DNA of 19,485 nt from Thermostichus sp047462415 (GCF_047462415.1 NZ_JANSJE010000035.1:1-19485), one strand, 5' to 3'; numbered from the stretch's first letter, positions 8,284-16,679 are shown. Program-made: numbers and translations. The notes: generated from the letters alone by a model not told the origin.

Positions 8284-8934
8284 ATGGAGTGGCATGTCAC
8301 CGATGCAGAGAGCCTGATGATCATCGACCAGGAGGTAGGCAAGCACGAGCTTTCTCCTGCCGAGTATGAAGTGGTTCGCCGTGTTATTTATGCTACTGCT
8401 GACTTTGAGTACTTGAAACTCATCCGTTTTGGCAACGAAGCCTTGCAGGCTGGAGCGGCGGCTCTGGCGGCGCGCACCACCATTGTGGTAGATGAGCCGA
8501 TGGTGCAGGTGGGCATTGCCTGGGCCGTCCAGAACACCTTTTCCAACCCCATCTACTGCGGCAGCGAAGCGATTACTCGCCCCCAAAAAGATAAGACCCG
8601 CTCTGCTTGGGGATTGGAAACCCTGGCCCAACGCTATCCTGAAGCAATCTTTATCATTGGCCAATCCCAGACGGCTCTTTCCACGTTGGTTCGGTTGATT
8701 ACAGAAAAGGAGGTGGCCCCTGCTCTGGTCATCGCCACGCCGGCTGGGTTTGTGAACGTGGTGAAAGCCAAGCAGGAGCTGGCCGATTCCATGGTGCCTC
8801 ATATCCGCACCGAGGGACGCAAGGGGGGCCCTGCAGTGGCTGCGGCGGTGTTGGATGGCCTGCTGGACTTGGCTTGGCACGCCTATGTACGGGCCAGCAG
8901 TGCAGACCATTCCGGCAAATCTGCTAGCGGGTAG
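8284..8934 (+). CDS. cobH: Precorrin-8X methylmutase (CobH/CbiC)
   Basis: This 216-residue protein matches the CobH/CbiC family, which moves a methyl group from C-11 to C-12 of the corrin ring to make hydrogenobyrinic or cobyrinic acid in cobalamin synthesis. Visible blocks: SLMIIDQEVG at the N-terminus, VVRRVIYATADFEY, VVDEPMVQVGIA, TRPQKDKTRSAWG, and the C-terminal glycine-rich RTEGRKGGPAVAAA. Length is normal. The position where the characterised enzymes have a catalytic histidine (an 'IHA/VHA' motif) reads VIYATADF here, a tyrosine; from memory this is usual for cyanobacterial members. TACAAT at 8235-8240 could be a -10 box, but no matching -35 is seen. No other cobalamin genes and no riboswitch lie next to it. 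Confidence 0.9.
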   Translation: MEWHVTDAESLMIIDQEVGKHELSPAEYEVVRRVIYATADFEYLKLIRFGNEALQAGAAALAARTTIVVDEPMVQVGIAWAVQNTFSNPIYCGSEAITRPQKDKTRSAWGLETLAQRYPEAIFIIGQSQTALSTLVRLITEKEVAPALVIATPAGFVNVVKAKQELADSMVPHIRTEGRKGGPAVAAAVLDGLLDLAWHAYVRASSADHSGKSASG

Positions 8935-9107
8935 ATGGGCATTGACAAGGGATCCCTATTGATTTGATGGAGTGGGTCTGGATTGAGCTGATCCAGATCA
9001 CAGGCTTGGCGGGATCTCCGTCATGCCCCCCTCAGTCCGACCTTGAGAAGATGGGAGCCATCTTCTCAGTGCTGGACAGTAGAGAGCCTAAAGCGAAGGA
9101 TCCGGTC

Positions 9108-9482
9108 ATGCGGCAGTTCATCTGGGTTTGGGGAAGCGGCTGGCTTTTGGCTTTCGCCTTGGCCCCGGCAGGGTGGGCCCAAGCGGAGGTGGCGGCTCTT
9201 TTGCCCGCTGGACAGCCGGCTATAGCGCCCTCTCTCCCTGCGCCGCCGGACATCGACCGGAGGGAAGCTCGGCTCAGCCCCTACCAGCGCTGGCAACAGC
9301 AGCATGCTGCTGCGCAGATTCCCTCTTCTGGATGCGGGGAGGTTTTCTACCGCCTCTCTCAGGAAGCGGAACAGAGCCCAGAAGGGCTGCCTTTTCCACT
9401 GCAGCCAGACGGGATCCCTTTGGGAGAAGACAGCCCTTTTTTCCTGCATCCCAACGGGCTGCGCTACCGACAGTCTTATTGA
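9108..9482 (+). CDS. Small exported protein of unknown function
   Basis: The open frame begins at 8964, but I place the start at the ATG at 9108. It is preceded by AAGGA about nine bases away and begins a typical signal peptide: MRQ, then a hydrophobic core (VWGSGWLLAFALA), then AGWAQA with cleavage expected after residue 26. The mature part is about 98 residues, proline- and glutamine-rich, with two cysteine-poor repeats of a FPLQPDGIPLGEDSPFFLHP-like text. No known domain is recognised. Probably periplasmic. It converges with the flavodiiron gene across a 95-base gap holding a perfect hairpin. It is real on start-site and signal-peptide evidence; function unknown. Confidence 0.6.
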   Translation: MRQFIWVWGSGWLLAFALAPAGWAQAEVAALLPAGQPAIAPSLPAPPDIDRREARLSPYQRWQQQHAAAQIPSSGCGEVFYRLSQEAEQSPEGLPFPLQPDGIPLGEDSPFFLHPNGLRYRQSY

Positions 9483-9539
9483 AGTTTGGAGGGAAGTTTT
9501 TGCATCGGCAGAGCGGCTGTTTCCGAACCTGGCGAATCT

Positions 9540-9562
9540 CCCCTCTCCCCTAGGGAGAGGGG
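9540..9562. repeat. REP-like intergenic palindrome / bidirectional terminator candidate
   Basis: CCCCTCTCCC at 9540-9549 and GGGAGAGGGG at 9553-9562 form a perfect 10-bp stem with a three-base CTA loop, followed by CTGGGGGTGAGGG. The whole block (C-rich arm, G-rich arm, then GGGGGTGAGGG) resembles a short intergenic repeat that recurs in many bacterial genomes. It lies between two convergent genes, 58 bases after one stop and 15 bases before the other, so it may also end transcription from both sides. Confidence 0.65.
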
Positions 9563-9576
9563 CTGGGGGTGAGGGA

Positions 9577-11325
9577 TCAGTAATGATTCCCCACTTTGCG
9601 GTGGTGGATGGCAGTGAGGCCCTCCAGGTTGGAGACCCGCCCGGCTTCCACCGTGCTGTACACCACCCAGTGGTCGCTGGTTTCCAGACGGCTGACCACA
9701 CGGCATTCCAGGTAGGCCAGGGCATCGGCCAGGATGGGGGATCCGTTGGCGGCGGGGTAAGTTTTGATGCCGGCAAAGCGGTCGGCCCCTGGTGGGAAGC
9801 GCTTCAGGAAGTGGCGCATCAAGGGCTGGTAGTGGCCCTCCGGTAAGGCGTTGAGGACGAAGGTATCCCCCACCTGCAGGAAGGACTCGATGGCCCGGTC
9901 TTTGGCCACGGCAACGCTGATCCCCGGCGGATCGCTGCTGGCCTGGGCCACCCAGGAGGCGAGCATGGCGCTGGTGGCCTGCCCTTTGCGAGCGGTGAGG
10001 ATGTAGAGGCCGTTGCTGATGCGGCCCAGGGCGCGATCCAGGTCGGCATCGAGGGCTTTCATCTGCTGAATGCTGCGATCCCGGGTCAGCCATTGCCCCA
10101 GGTCGGTACCCGCTTCTTCAGCCACTTGCAGCAGAGCTTCGCTGGCAGGCTGCTTGAGCAAAATCGGGGCAAACACCTCTTTGGCACCGATCTCCTGCAG
10201 CGTGTTGCGGCAGAGGTAGACCGACTCATCATCTTCGCCGCCCGACTCGAAGAGGCCAAAGCCCTGCTTGCTGTGGGCAGAGGCCAAGAGGGTTTTCAGC
10301 AGCACCTGGGTGGTGGCCGCATCTGGCCCCGATTGGGGCGGCATGCCTATCACCACACCGGCGGCCAAGCTCATCAGCTCGCGCACCTCGTGGGCATCCA
10401 CCAGCCGCAGATCCACCAGCTCCACCTGGGTGCCGGTTTTTTGGATCCCGTGGGCGATGGCTTGAGCCAGCACTTCCGCCTGGCCATATCCCGACAGGTA
10501 GAACACCGCCACCATCCGTTCGGCTTTGGCCTGCTCCAGGCTCCAGGTGCGGTATTGCTCTACCCAGTCGGACAGGTGATGGCGCAGCAGGGGGCCGTGG
10601 CCGGTGGCAATGGCGGCGATAGGGGGCAAGGCTTCCATGCGCTTCAGAGCCGAGAGCACCGAGCGGGCGTTGGGCCCCATAAGGCAGTCGTAGTAGAGCT
10701 TAAAGTCCGCCTGCAGCAGGTGGGGATGCTCATCCCAGGCGAAGTCGTCGCAGTAGTGCATCCCAAACACATCGCAGGTGTAGAGGATCTGGGTGCCGTG
10801 GTCGTAGGTAAGGATGGTGTCGGGCCAGTGCAAGTTGGGGGCGGAGATAAACTCTAGGACATGGCCCTTGCCCAGATCCAGGCGATCCCCCTGCTTCACC
10901 ACCAGCCGCCGGAAGGGCCGATGCACCAGGTCTTCCAGAAATTGCATGGCCACTTTGGAGGCCACCACCGTCGCCTGGGGCGCCAGCTCCAGCAGATCCC
11001 CCACCAAGCCGCTGTGATCCGGCTCGGTGTGGCTGACCACCAGGTAGTCGATCTGGGCAGGATTAAGGAGCCCCTGCAGGAGATCCAGGTACAACTGGCG
11101 AAATTTCTCGTGGGAGGTGTCGATGAGGGCCACCTTCTCGCCGCGAATCAAAAAGGAGTTGTAGGTGGTGCCGTTTTCCAGGGCGAATTCAATGTCAAAC
11201 CGATCTCGATCCCAATCTTGAGAGCGAATGGCGAGGGTATCGGCGCCAATGGGCAAAGTTTGCAGCGTCAGATGCGACTGGGCCAGGTGAGGTGCGACTT
11301 GAGGTGCAACCGCAGTAGTGACCAT
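9577..11325 (-). CDS. flv3: Class C flavodiiron protein (Flv3-like, O2 photoreduction)
   Basis: This 582-residue protein has the three-part plan of cyanobacterial flavodiiron proteins: a metallo-beta-lactamase-like diiron domain (about 30-265), a flavodoxin domain (about 270-415) and a C-terminal flavin reductase domain (about 435-582, with KRFPPGADRFAG). All diiron ligands are present: His99, Glu101, Asp103 and His104 in HTEPDH, His166 in PNLHWPD, Asp185 in CDVFG and His243 in GHGP. That argues for the canonical-ligand Flv3/Flv4 branch, not Flv1 or Flv2. Flv1/Flv3 pairs pass electrons from photosystem I to O2, giving water and protecting against light fluctuation. The ATG is preceded by AGGGAGAG five or fewer bases away, a strong ribosome-binding site. 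No partner flv gene is in the window. Flv3 rather than Flv4 is a judgement from overall resemblance. Confidence 0.9.
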   Translation of the reverse strand: MVTTAVAPQVAPHLAQSHLTLQTLPIGADTLAIRSQDWDRDRFDIEFALENGTTYNSFLIRGEKVALIDTSHEKFRQLYLDLLQGLLNPAQIDYLVVSHTEPDHSGLVGDLLELAPQATVVASKVAMQFLEDLVHRPFRRLVVKQGDRLDLGKGHVLEFISAPNLHWPDTILTYDHGTQILYTCDVFGMHYCDDFAWDEHPHLLQADFKLYYDCLMGPNARSVLSALKRMEALPPIAAIATGHGPLLRHHLSDWVEQYRTWSLEQAKAERMVAVFYLSGYGQAEVLAQAIAHGIQKTGTQVELVDLRLVDAHEVRELMSLAAGVVIGMPPQSGPDAATTQVLLKTLLASAHSKQGFGLFESGGEDDESVYLCRNTLQEIGAKEVFAPILLKQPASEALLQVAEEAGTDLGQWLTRDRSIQQMKALDADLDRALGRISNGLYILTARKGQATSAMLASWVAQASSDPPGISVAVAKDRAIESFLQVGDTFVLNALPEGHYQPLMRHFLKRFPPGADRFAGIKTYPAANGSPILADALAYLECRVVSRLETSDHWVVYSTVEAGRVSNLEGLTAIHHRKVGNHY

Positions 11326-11441
11326 GTTCTCTCCCTAACCTGAAGTCGGTTAACAATTCTGATCTCAATGTAACTGAATGTTTATGCCGAGGCAGGATAA
11401 ATAATGAAAGGCCCAGGTTTCGAAATCCTTATGGAATGCTT

Positions 11442-13208
11442 CTAGGGATCCCTGGGTTCCTGCCAATCGAGGGAGTTGAGATTCAAGGCTGCCGCAAACT
11501 GGGCCAAGGTGCGGCGCAACTGGTTCAGATTTTGGCCGGTAGCAGCAGAGACAAAGAGAGCTTTGGGGTAGAGCAGGCGCACATCTTCTACCCATTCGGG
11601 ATCGAGGCGGTCAATTTTGTTAAACACCAATTGTCGCGGCCCGGTGGCCAAGGGCATGCCATCCAGCAATTTTTCCACCGCCTCGATCTGCCCTTCCCAG
11701 TTGGGGTGAGAGAGATCCACCACGTGCAGCAGGGCGTCAGCCTCTGTCACTTCCTCCAAAGTGGCCTGGAAGGCGTCCACCAGTTGCTCCGGCAGTTCCG
11801 TTAGAAATCCTACCGTGTCGGTGAGCAGCACCGCCTGGTGGTCGGGCAGCTCCAGCCGCCGGGTAGTGGGATCCAAGGTGGCAAAGAGCTGATCGGCAAC
11901 ATAGACCTGGGCGTGGGTGAGGGCATTCAGGAGGGTGGATTTGCCGGCATTGGTGTAGCCCACCAGCGCCACCACGGGAATCTGGGATCCCTCGCGGCGT
12001 TGGCGCAGCCGTTGCCGGTGGCGGCGCAGCTCTTCTACTTCTTGCCGCAGCTTGCCGATGCGCCGCTGAATGGCCCGTCGCTCCATTTCCAGTTGGGTTT
12101 CCCCAGGGCCGCGGGTGCCGATCCCACCCCCCAGTCGCGACATGGTGCGCCCTCGACCGGCCAGGCGCGGCAGCAGATATTGCAGTTGCGCCAGCTCCAC
12201 CTGTAACTTCCCGGCCCGTGTTCTGGCCCGCTGGGCAAAGATATCCAGGATCACCTCGCTGCGATCCACCACCCGCACCCCCACCGCCTCTTCCAGGGTG
12301 CGCACCTGGCTGGGGGTGAGCTCGCGGTCGAACACCACCAGGTTAGCCCCCAGATCCTGTACCAGCAGCGCCAACTCCTGCACCTTACCAGAGCCAATGA
12401 CTGTGGCGGAATTGGGGCCTTCCCGCCGTTGCCAGAGGGTTTGCAGCACCTGTCCGCCGGCACTTTCCACCAGGCGGCCCAGCTCTGTCAGCCTGTCCAT
12501 CAGGTCTTCGCGGCTCTGCCCCAGCTCCTGCAGCCCCACCAGGATCGCTCGCTCCTGCTTGGGATCCACCTGGCGGGCGGTCAATTGGCGCCGAAAGCCA
12601 TCCTCCAGCTCCGTCACCAGCTCCTGCAGATCCTGTTCTGCCAGGATCCCCAGGGGCAAAGGCTCCGAGACCTGCCAGCGGTGCCCCTCCTGCGGCACCA
12701 GGTGGGCCAGATAGGCGCAGTTGACAAAGCCCGTGGCCGCTCCACCTCGCCGCCGCTGCCCTCCTGCCTTGGCCACGGAAAGGGTGATAAGGGCATCCAA
12801 ACGCTGCAAAGCCATGGCCGTCAGCGCTTTCTGGCCGGGGCCTCCTGCCCCAGTTTGGGTGGTGATGCAGCGGATCCCGGAGAGGCGCTCGGCTCCCTGG
12901 CGAGGCAATTCCCAGGCCGGGATCTGGGTCTCAAAAGGGGATCCCAGCCCCACGCGGATCACTTGGCCGCGCCGGTTCAGGTAAACACTGATGGGCTGGC
13001 CTTCTAGATCTTGAGTCAGGGATCCCAGCCGTTGGGCAAACTCCACCGTCACCAAGCGGTTGGGGGGTAGGCGCAGTTGGTAAAGCCGTTGCAGTTGTTT
13101 TTGCTGGTAGGGCTTTAACCCTTTGACCTGTTCGCGAAAAGGGCGCGCGGCAATGGCAGAACTAAAGCGTGAGTCGGCTGGATGGCGAGAGGTGCTAACC
13201 TTGGGCAT
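11442..13208 (-). CDS. hflX: Ribosome-associated GTPase HflX
   Basis: This 588-residue GTPase shows G1 GYTNAGKST at 417-425, G3 DTVG at 464-467 and G4 NKID at 530-533, with the HflX-specific glycine-rich segment (SRLGGGIGTRGPGETQLE) at about 357-374 ahead of a coiled-coil-like Arg/Glu helix at 378-407. HflX binds the 50S subunit and helps split or rescue stalled ribosomes, notably after heat or other stress. It is longer than the ~430-residue Escherichia coli protein because of an N-terminal region of roughly 200 residues seen in cyanobacterial members. The start at 13208 lacks a Shine-Dalgarno-like sequence; other starts inside the N-terminus are possible. It is divergent from the lipoprotein gene (121-base gap) and 116 bases upstream of flv3, each probably with its own promoter. 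Confidence 0.93.
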   Translation of the reverse strand: MPKVSTSRHPADSRFSSAIAARPFREQVKGLKPYQQKQLQRLYQLRLPPNRLVTVEFAQRLGSLTQDLEGQPISVYLNRRGQVIRVGLGSPFETQIPAWELPRQGAERLSGIRCITTQTGAGGPGQKALTAMALQRLDALITLSVAKAGGQRRRGGAATGFVNCAYLAHLVPQEGHRWQVSEPLPLGILAEQDLQELVTELEDGFRRQLTARQVDPKQERAILVGLQELGQSREDLMDRLTELGRLVESAGGQVLQTLWQRREGPNSATVIGSGKVQELALLVQDLGANLVVFDRELTPSQVRTLEEAVGVRVVDRSEVILDIFAQRARTRAGKLQVELAQLQYLLPRLAGRGRTMSRLGGGIGTRGPGETQLEMERRAIQRRIGKLRQEVEELRRHRQRLRQRREGSQIPVVALVGYTNAGKSTLLNALTHAQVYVADQLFATLDPTTRRLELPDHQAVLLTDTVGFLTELPEQLVDAFQATLEEVTEADALLHVVDLSHPNWEGQIEAVEKLLDGMPLATGPRQLVFNKIDRLDPEWVEDVRLLYPKALFVSAATGQNLNQLRRTLAQFAAALNLNSLDWQEPRDP

Positions 13209-13329
13209 AGGAATGGGCAGAAACCCAAGAACGAGCTTTTATCTACCATACACGCCGGCTGCCAAGCCCGTGAGTGGCTCAGATCCTTGCCCCATAGATA
13301 GAACCCACCTCAGGGACGCGGCCCAACAA

Positions 13330-13920
13330 ATGAGAAAAAGGTGCTGTCTTGAGCAAATCGCGCCGGCGGGACGGAGTCCTCTGCCGGTTCTTGCTTGGCT
13401 AACCGTTGGGCTGCTGGCGGGATCCCTCATGGCCTGCCGCCAGAGGGCTGCTCCGGTTTCCCCAGAGCTGGATCCTGTGCGGCGTCACATCAGCAAAGAT
13501 GGCACGCACTTTGAGGCTTCTTTGGGGGATACCCGCGCCCTTCCCCCTCACTTTCCCCCTCATTTGCAGTTGCCCAACGCTGCCGTTGTCTCTTCCGGGC
13601 AGATTTGGGATCGAGGGGGGGGCCTTGCTTCCTTGATTTTGCAGACCTCTCAGCCTCTGGAGGAGATTGCCGCCTACTACCGCCGTACCCTCTGGGGCCG
13701 GGGCTGGGATCTCCTCTCGGATCTGGAACAGGCCAACGGCATCCGCACCTTGGTGTTCGAGTCTCCCCCCCACCCTGAACAGTCCCTGTACCAGGCAGTC
13801 ATTCAGGTGGGATCCCCCCGCCGCGGGCCGGATCAGGTGGAGTACCGGGATATCTTGATTTTGCTGAGTACCGTTGCCCCTGTCGGCAAAGCGCAGCCTG
13901 CTGCTACAGCCTCTCCTTAA
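13330..13920 (+). CDS. Predicted lipoprotein of unknown function
   Basis: The frame is open from 13123, but that part overlaps hflX on the other strand. I choose the ATG at 13330, which puts a basic N-terminus (MRKR), a hydrophobic helix (LPVLAWLTVGLLAG) and a lipobox SLMAC with Cys36 in the right places for signal peptidase II. The product is 196 residues before processing. The mature domain has a block like LPNAAVVSSG, then SQPLEEIAAYYRRTLWGRGW, resembling small periplasmic proteins that measure a 'polarity' or stress input, but I do not recognise a named family. It is followed three bases later by the SRPBCC gene, so the two are surely co-transcribed. Outer- or inner-membrane anchoring cannot be told. 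Confidence 0.7.
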   Translation: MRKRCCLEQIAPAGRSPLPVLAWLTVGLLAGSLMACRQRAAPVSPELDPVRRHISKDGTHFEASLGDTRALPPHFPPHLQLPNAAVVSSGQIWDRGGGLASLILQTSQPLEEIAAYYRRTLWGRGWDLLSDLEQANGIRTLVFESPPHPEQSLYQAVIQVGSPRRGPDQVEYRDILILLSTVAPVGKAQPAATASP

Positions 13921-13923
13921 AGC

Positions 13924-14361
13924 ATGCCTGTCTATACCCAAGCGATGGAGATTGCCGCTGACGTGGCGCGGGTGGAGCGCTGTCTCATTGACCCGGAGCT
14001 GATGCGGCGCTGGCTTAACCCGCTTTTGGGCTGCGAAGCGCTGGGATCCCCTACGGGGCAACTGGGCAGCCGCTACCGCTTTTTCCTGCGCCTGCCTCTC
14101 ATTTCCCCCAGCCTGGACTGCGTGATCGCCGAGCGGGCCGAGGGCCTGGTGCAGTGGCAGTTTGAGGGGTTTTTTCAGGGCACTGACCGCTGGGAGTGCC
14201 GCCCCCAAGCGTCGGGAACGCTGTTGGTGAACCGCTTTGAGTTTTCCATCCCCAACCCCTGGGTGGCGGCAGGGTTTTACCTAGTGGCGGCAGAGCTAAC
14301 CCGGCACGACATGCGGGCGCAACTGCGACGGCTAAAGGCAGTGGCCGAGGCTTTGGGTTAG
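13924..14361 (+). CDS. SRPBCC (START/Bet v1-like) fold protein
   Basis: This 145-residue protein opens with a beta strand (VYTQAMEIAADVARVERCL), then DPELMRRWLNPLLGCEAL. This is the classic start of SRPBCC-fold proteins, where a first strand is followed by two short helices (VERCLIDPELMRRWLNP). Alternating strands then end in a long C-terminal helix (MRAQLRRLKAVAEAL). The fold makes a hydrophobic pocket for lipids, polyketides or other ligands; the ligand is not known. Cyanobacteria carry several such cytoplasmic proteins. It starts three bases after the lipoprotein gene and ends 30 bases before the peroxiredoxin-like gene. Fold-level call only. Confidence 0.7.
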   Translation: MPVYTQAMEIAADVARVERCLIDPELMRRWLNPLLGCEALGSPTGQLGSRYRFFLRLPLISPSLDCVIAERAEGLVQWQFEGFFQGTDRWECRPQASGTLLVNRFEFSIPNPWVAAGFYLVAAELTRHDMRAQLRRLKAVAEALG

Positions 14362-14391
14362 GCTGGTGGCAGCAGTAAAGAAACGTAAAAA

Positions 14392-14979
14392 ATGGCAATG
14401 ACCAGCAACAGCGGCCTGTTCAACCGTCGCTTTTTCGACAACTTCATCCCCCAGCCGGCCAACAGCCCTCTGCAGATTGGCGAGCTGGCCCCCGACTTTG
14501 AGCTGCCCAATGTACACGGGGATCCCGTGCGCCTGTCGGACTACCGCGGCCACCAGCCGGTGGTTCTGGCTTTTACCCGTATTTTCACGGAAAAGCTCTT
14601 CTGCCCCTTCTGCTACCCCCACATCCAGGATCTGAAGGCCCGCTACGAGGAGATCCGGTCTTTGGGAGCAGAGCTGCTGATGATTACCAGCACCGACCCG
14701 GTGCAAAGCCAACAGATCCAAGCCGACCTGCAACTGCCCTATCCGCTGTTGGTGGATCCGGAGTGCAAGACCTTTCGGCTCTACGGTGTCGGCCAAGCGC
14801 TGGGGGCACCCCTGCCGGGCCAGTTCATCGTCGATCGCGAGGGGAGGCTGCGCTATAAGCACCTCTTCTCCTTTGTCGAGCCCAACGCCGAGACCGACGA
14901 GGTGCTGCGGGCCTTGCGAGAAGGGCTAGCCGGCGGCTGGGACGGGACCCGCCGGGTGGCTCCCGTGCCTTTCCTTTGA
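14392..14979 (+). CDS. Peroxiredoxin-like protein (AhpC/TSA, thioredoxin fold)
   Basis: This 195-residue protein has the AhpC/TSA layout: GELAPDFELPNVHGDPVRLSDYRG at residues 30-53, strand VVLAFTRIF, then Thr66 and Cys71 in TEKLFCPFC, and later VDPECKTFRLYGV and GQFIVDREGRLRYKH. Family members reduce peroxides with a peroxidatic cysteine that follows a Thr/Ser by five positions; Cys71 fits. Cys74 completes a CPFC pair more like a thioredoxin or thiol-disulfide motif than the usual single peroxidatic Cys, so disulfide exchange is possible. No signal peptide, hence cytoplasmic. Its TGA stop overlaps the TTG start of the UbiB-like gene by two bases. ATG at 14398 is an alternative start. Confidence 0.82.
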   Translation: MAMTSNSGLFNRRFFDNFIPQPANSPLQIGELAPDFELPNVHGDPVRLSDYRGHQPVVLAFTRIFTEKLFCPFCYPHIQDLKARYEEIRSLGAELLMITSTDPVQSQQIQADLQLPYPLLVDPECKTFRLYGVGQALGAPLPGQFIVDREGRLRYKHLFSFVEPNAETDEVLRALREGLAGGWDGTRRVAPVPFL

Positions 14980-16664
14980 TATCTGCTGTGCGGGAGGGAA
15001 AAGGAGTGGTCTTTGCGCGGCTGGCCCAGAGCGGCGCCCGTCAGGCGGAGATCCTGGAAGTAGTCCTGCGCCACGGCTGGGACTACATGCGGCGCTTGCT
15101 CTCCTTGGGCAAGGCGGAAGAGCCGCAACTGCCGCCGCCGATGGTGCTGCGCAACATCCTGGTGGATCTGGGGCCGGTTTATGTGAAGCTGGGCCAGTTG
15201 CTGAGCACCCGCCCCGATCTGTTGCCGCGGGAGTACATCGAGGCCCTCAGCACCCTGCAGAGCAATGTGCCCCCCGTGCCCTGGAAGGCGGTGGAGATCC
15301 TGCTGCGCCAGCAGTTGCAAAAGCCCCTGGAGCAGATATTCAGCAGCCTGGACACGGAAGCAGTGGCAGCGGGATCCATTGCCCAAGTCCATCGCGCCCG
15401 CCTGCTCAGCGGCGAACTGGTGGCCCTCAAGATCCAACGGCCGGGGCTGGAAGCAGTGGTGGAACAGGATACGCGGCTTATCCGTGGCATTGCTGAGCTG
15501 GTGGCGCAAACGGAGTTCGGTAGGCTAACAGACGTGGTGGCCTTGGCCAATGAGTTTTGCCGGGCGCTGCAGGCGGAGCTGGACTTTACCCAGGAAGCCC
15601 GCCACACCGAGCAGCTCCGCCAACAGTTGCAAAAGGGACGTTGGTTTGACCCCAATCAACTGGTGGTGCCGCGCGTCTACTGGTCGCTCACCACGCCCAA
15701 GGTGCTGACGCTGGAGTGGATCGAGGGAAAGCCCCTGCTAGAGGCGGATCGCAGCGATGTCGATCCCAAACAGATCGCCCGCCTGCTCACCCGCGCCTTT
15801 TTCCAGCAGATCTGCCTTGACGGCTATTTCCACGCCGATCCTCACCCCGGCAACCTCTTCTACCTGGGATCCGGTCGCGTGGCCCTCTTGGACTGCGGCA
15901 TGATTGGGCGGCTGGATCCCCGCACGCAGCAGATTGTGCTGGAGCTGATTTTGGCCATCGTCAGCCTGGATGCCCAGCGCTGTGCCGAGCTCACGCTGGA
16001 ACTGGCCCTGCCGGAAAGTCCTAGGGGCAGCCCGCGGGATCCCGCCGTCAGCCTGGCCCAACTGCAGAGGGAATACGAGCGCCTCTTGCGCCAGTACTAC
16101 ACCCTGAGCGTTGCCGAGCTGGATTTTAGCGAGCTCTTTTCCGAGATCCTACAGGCGGCACGGCGCAACCAGATCCGCATCCCCGGCAACCTGGGGCTGT
16201 GCGCCAAGGCCCTGGCCAACCTGGAAGGGATCGCCCGCCAGCTCACCCCAGACTACAATCTGCCGGAGCAAATTCGCCCCCTGATGGCCGATGTGTTTCG
16301 GCAGCAGTTGCTGGGGGATGCCCCCCTGCCCTCGCTGCTGCGCACAGCCCTGGATCTCAAAAACCTCTCGCTGCAGTCGCCGCGGCAACTGGAAGTGCTG
16401 CTTAGCCGCATCACCTCCGAGACCCAGCGCTGGAACCTGACGGTGCAGGAGCTGGAAGGCCTCCGCACCAGCCTGGACCAGTCGGCCAACCGCCTCTCCT
16501 ACAGCATCCTGGTTGGATCCCTGATTATTGGCGCTGCCATCATCTCGGCGCAAACCCAGCGCTTCCAGGTCTTTTGGCTAAGCGAGCTGCTCTTTGGCGC
16601 CGCCAGCCTGCTGGGGCTGTGGCTCATCCTCAGCATCCTGCGCTCCGGTCGCCTGCGGGGCTAA
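14976..16664 (+). CDS. ABC1/UbiB family atypical kinase-like protein
   Basis: This protein of 562 residues carries the UbiB-family hallmarks: KLGQ at 71-74 in the N-terminal extension, an alanine-rich loop AAGSIAQVH at 131-139 in place of a glycine-rich loop, Lys152 in VALKIQRPG, ELDFTQEA at 201-208, catalytic HADPHPGN at 286-293 and LLDCGM around 305-309 in the DFG position. Two hydrophobic helices close the C-terminus. Relatives support prenylquinone (plastoquinone, tocopherol) metabolism or membrane lipid homeostasis, usually at thylakoid or plastoglobule-like membranes; several paralogues occur per cyanobacterium and I cannot say which this is. The TTG at 14976 is the outermost start; GTG at 14988 or at 15006 (preceded by GGGAGGGAAAAGGA) may be the real one. 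Likely co-transcribed with the peroxiredoxin-like gene. Confidence 0.9.
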   Translation: MISAVREGKGVVFARLAQSGARQAEILEVVLRHGWDYMRRLLSLGKAEEPQLPPPMVLRNILVDLGPVYVKLGQLLSTRPDLLPREYIEALSTLQSNVPPVPWKAVEILLRQQLQKPLEQIFSSLDTEAVAAGSIAQVHRARLLSGELVALKIQRPGLEAVVEQDTRLIRGIAELVAQTEFGRLTDVVALANEFCRALQAELDFTQEARHTEQLRQQLQKGRWFDPNQLVVPRVYWSLTTPKVLTLEWIEGKPLLEADRSDVDPKQIARLLTRAFFQQICLDGYFHADPHPGNLFYLGSGRVALLDCGMIGRLDPRTQQIVLELILAIVSLDAQRCAELTLELALPESPRGSPRDPAVSLAQLQREYERLLRQYYTLSVAELDFSELFSEILQAARRNQIRIPGNLGLCAKALANLEGIARQLTPDYNLPEQIRPLMADVFRQQLLGDAPLPSLLRTALDLKNLSLQSPRQLEVLLSRITSETQRWNLTVQELEGLRTSLDQSANRLSYSILVGSLIIGAAIISAQTQRFQVFWLSELLFGAASLLGLWLILSILRSGRLRG

Positions 16665-16679
16665 TCCCCTACGCATCTC

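Noticed and set aside
8942..8970. TTGACA at 8942-8947 as a promoter for the small exported protein.
   Set aside because: The sequence 17 bases downstream (TGATGG) is a poor -10 box, so I left it out of the features.
13123..13329. N-terminal extension of the lipoprotein frame up to 13123.
   Set aside because: It runs antisense into the hflX 5' end and would bury the signal peptide and lipobox about 70 residues inside the protein.
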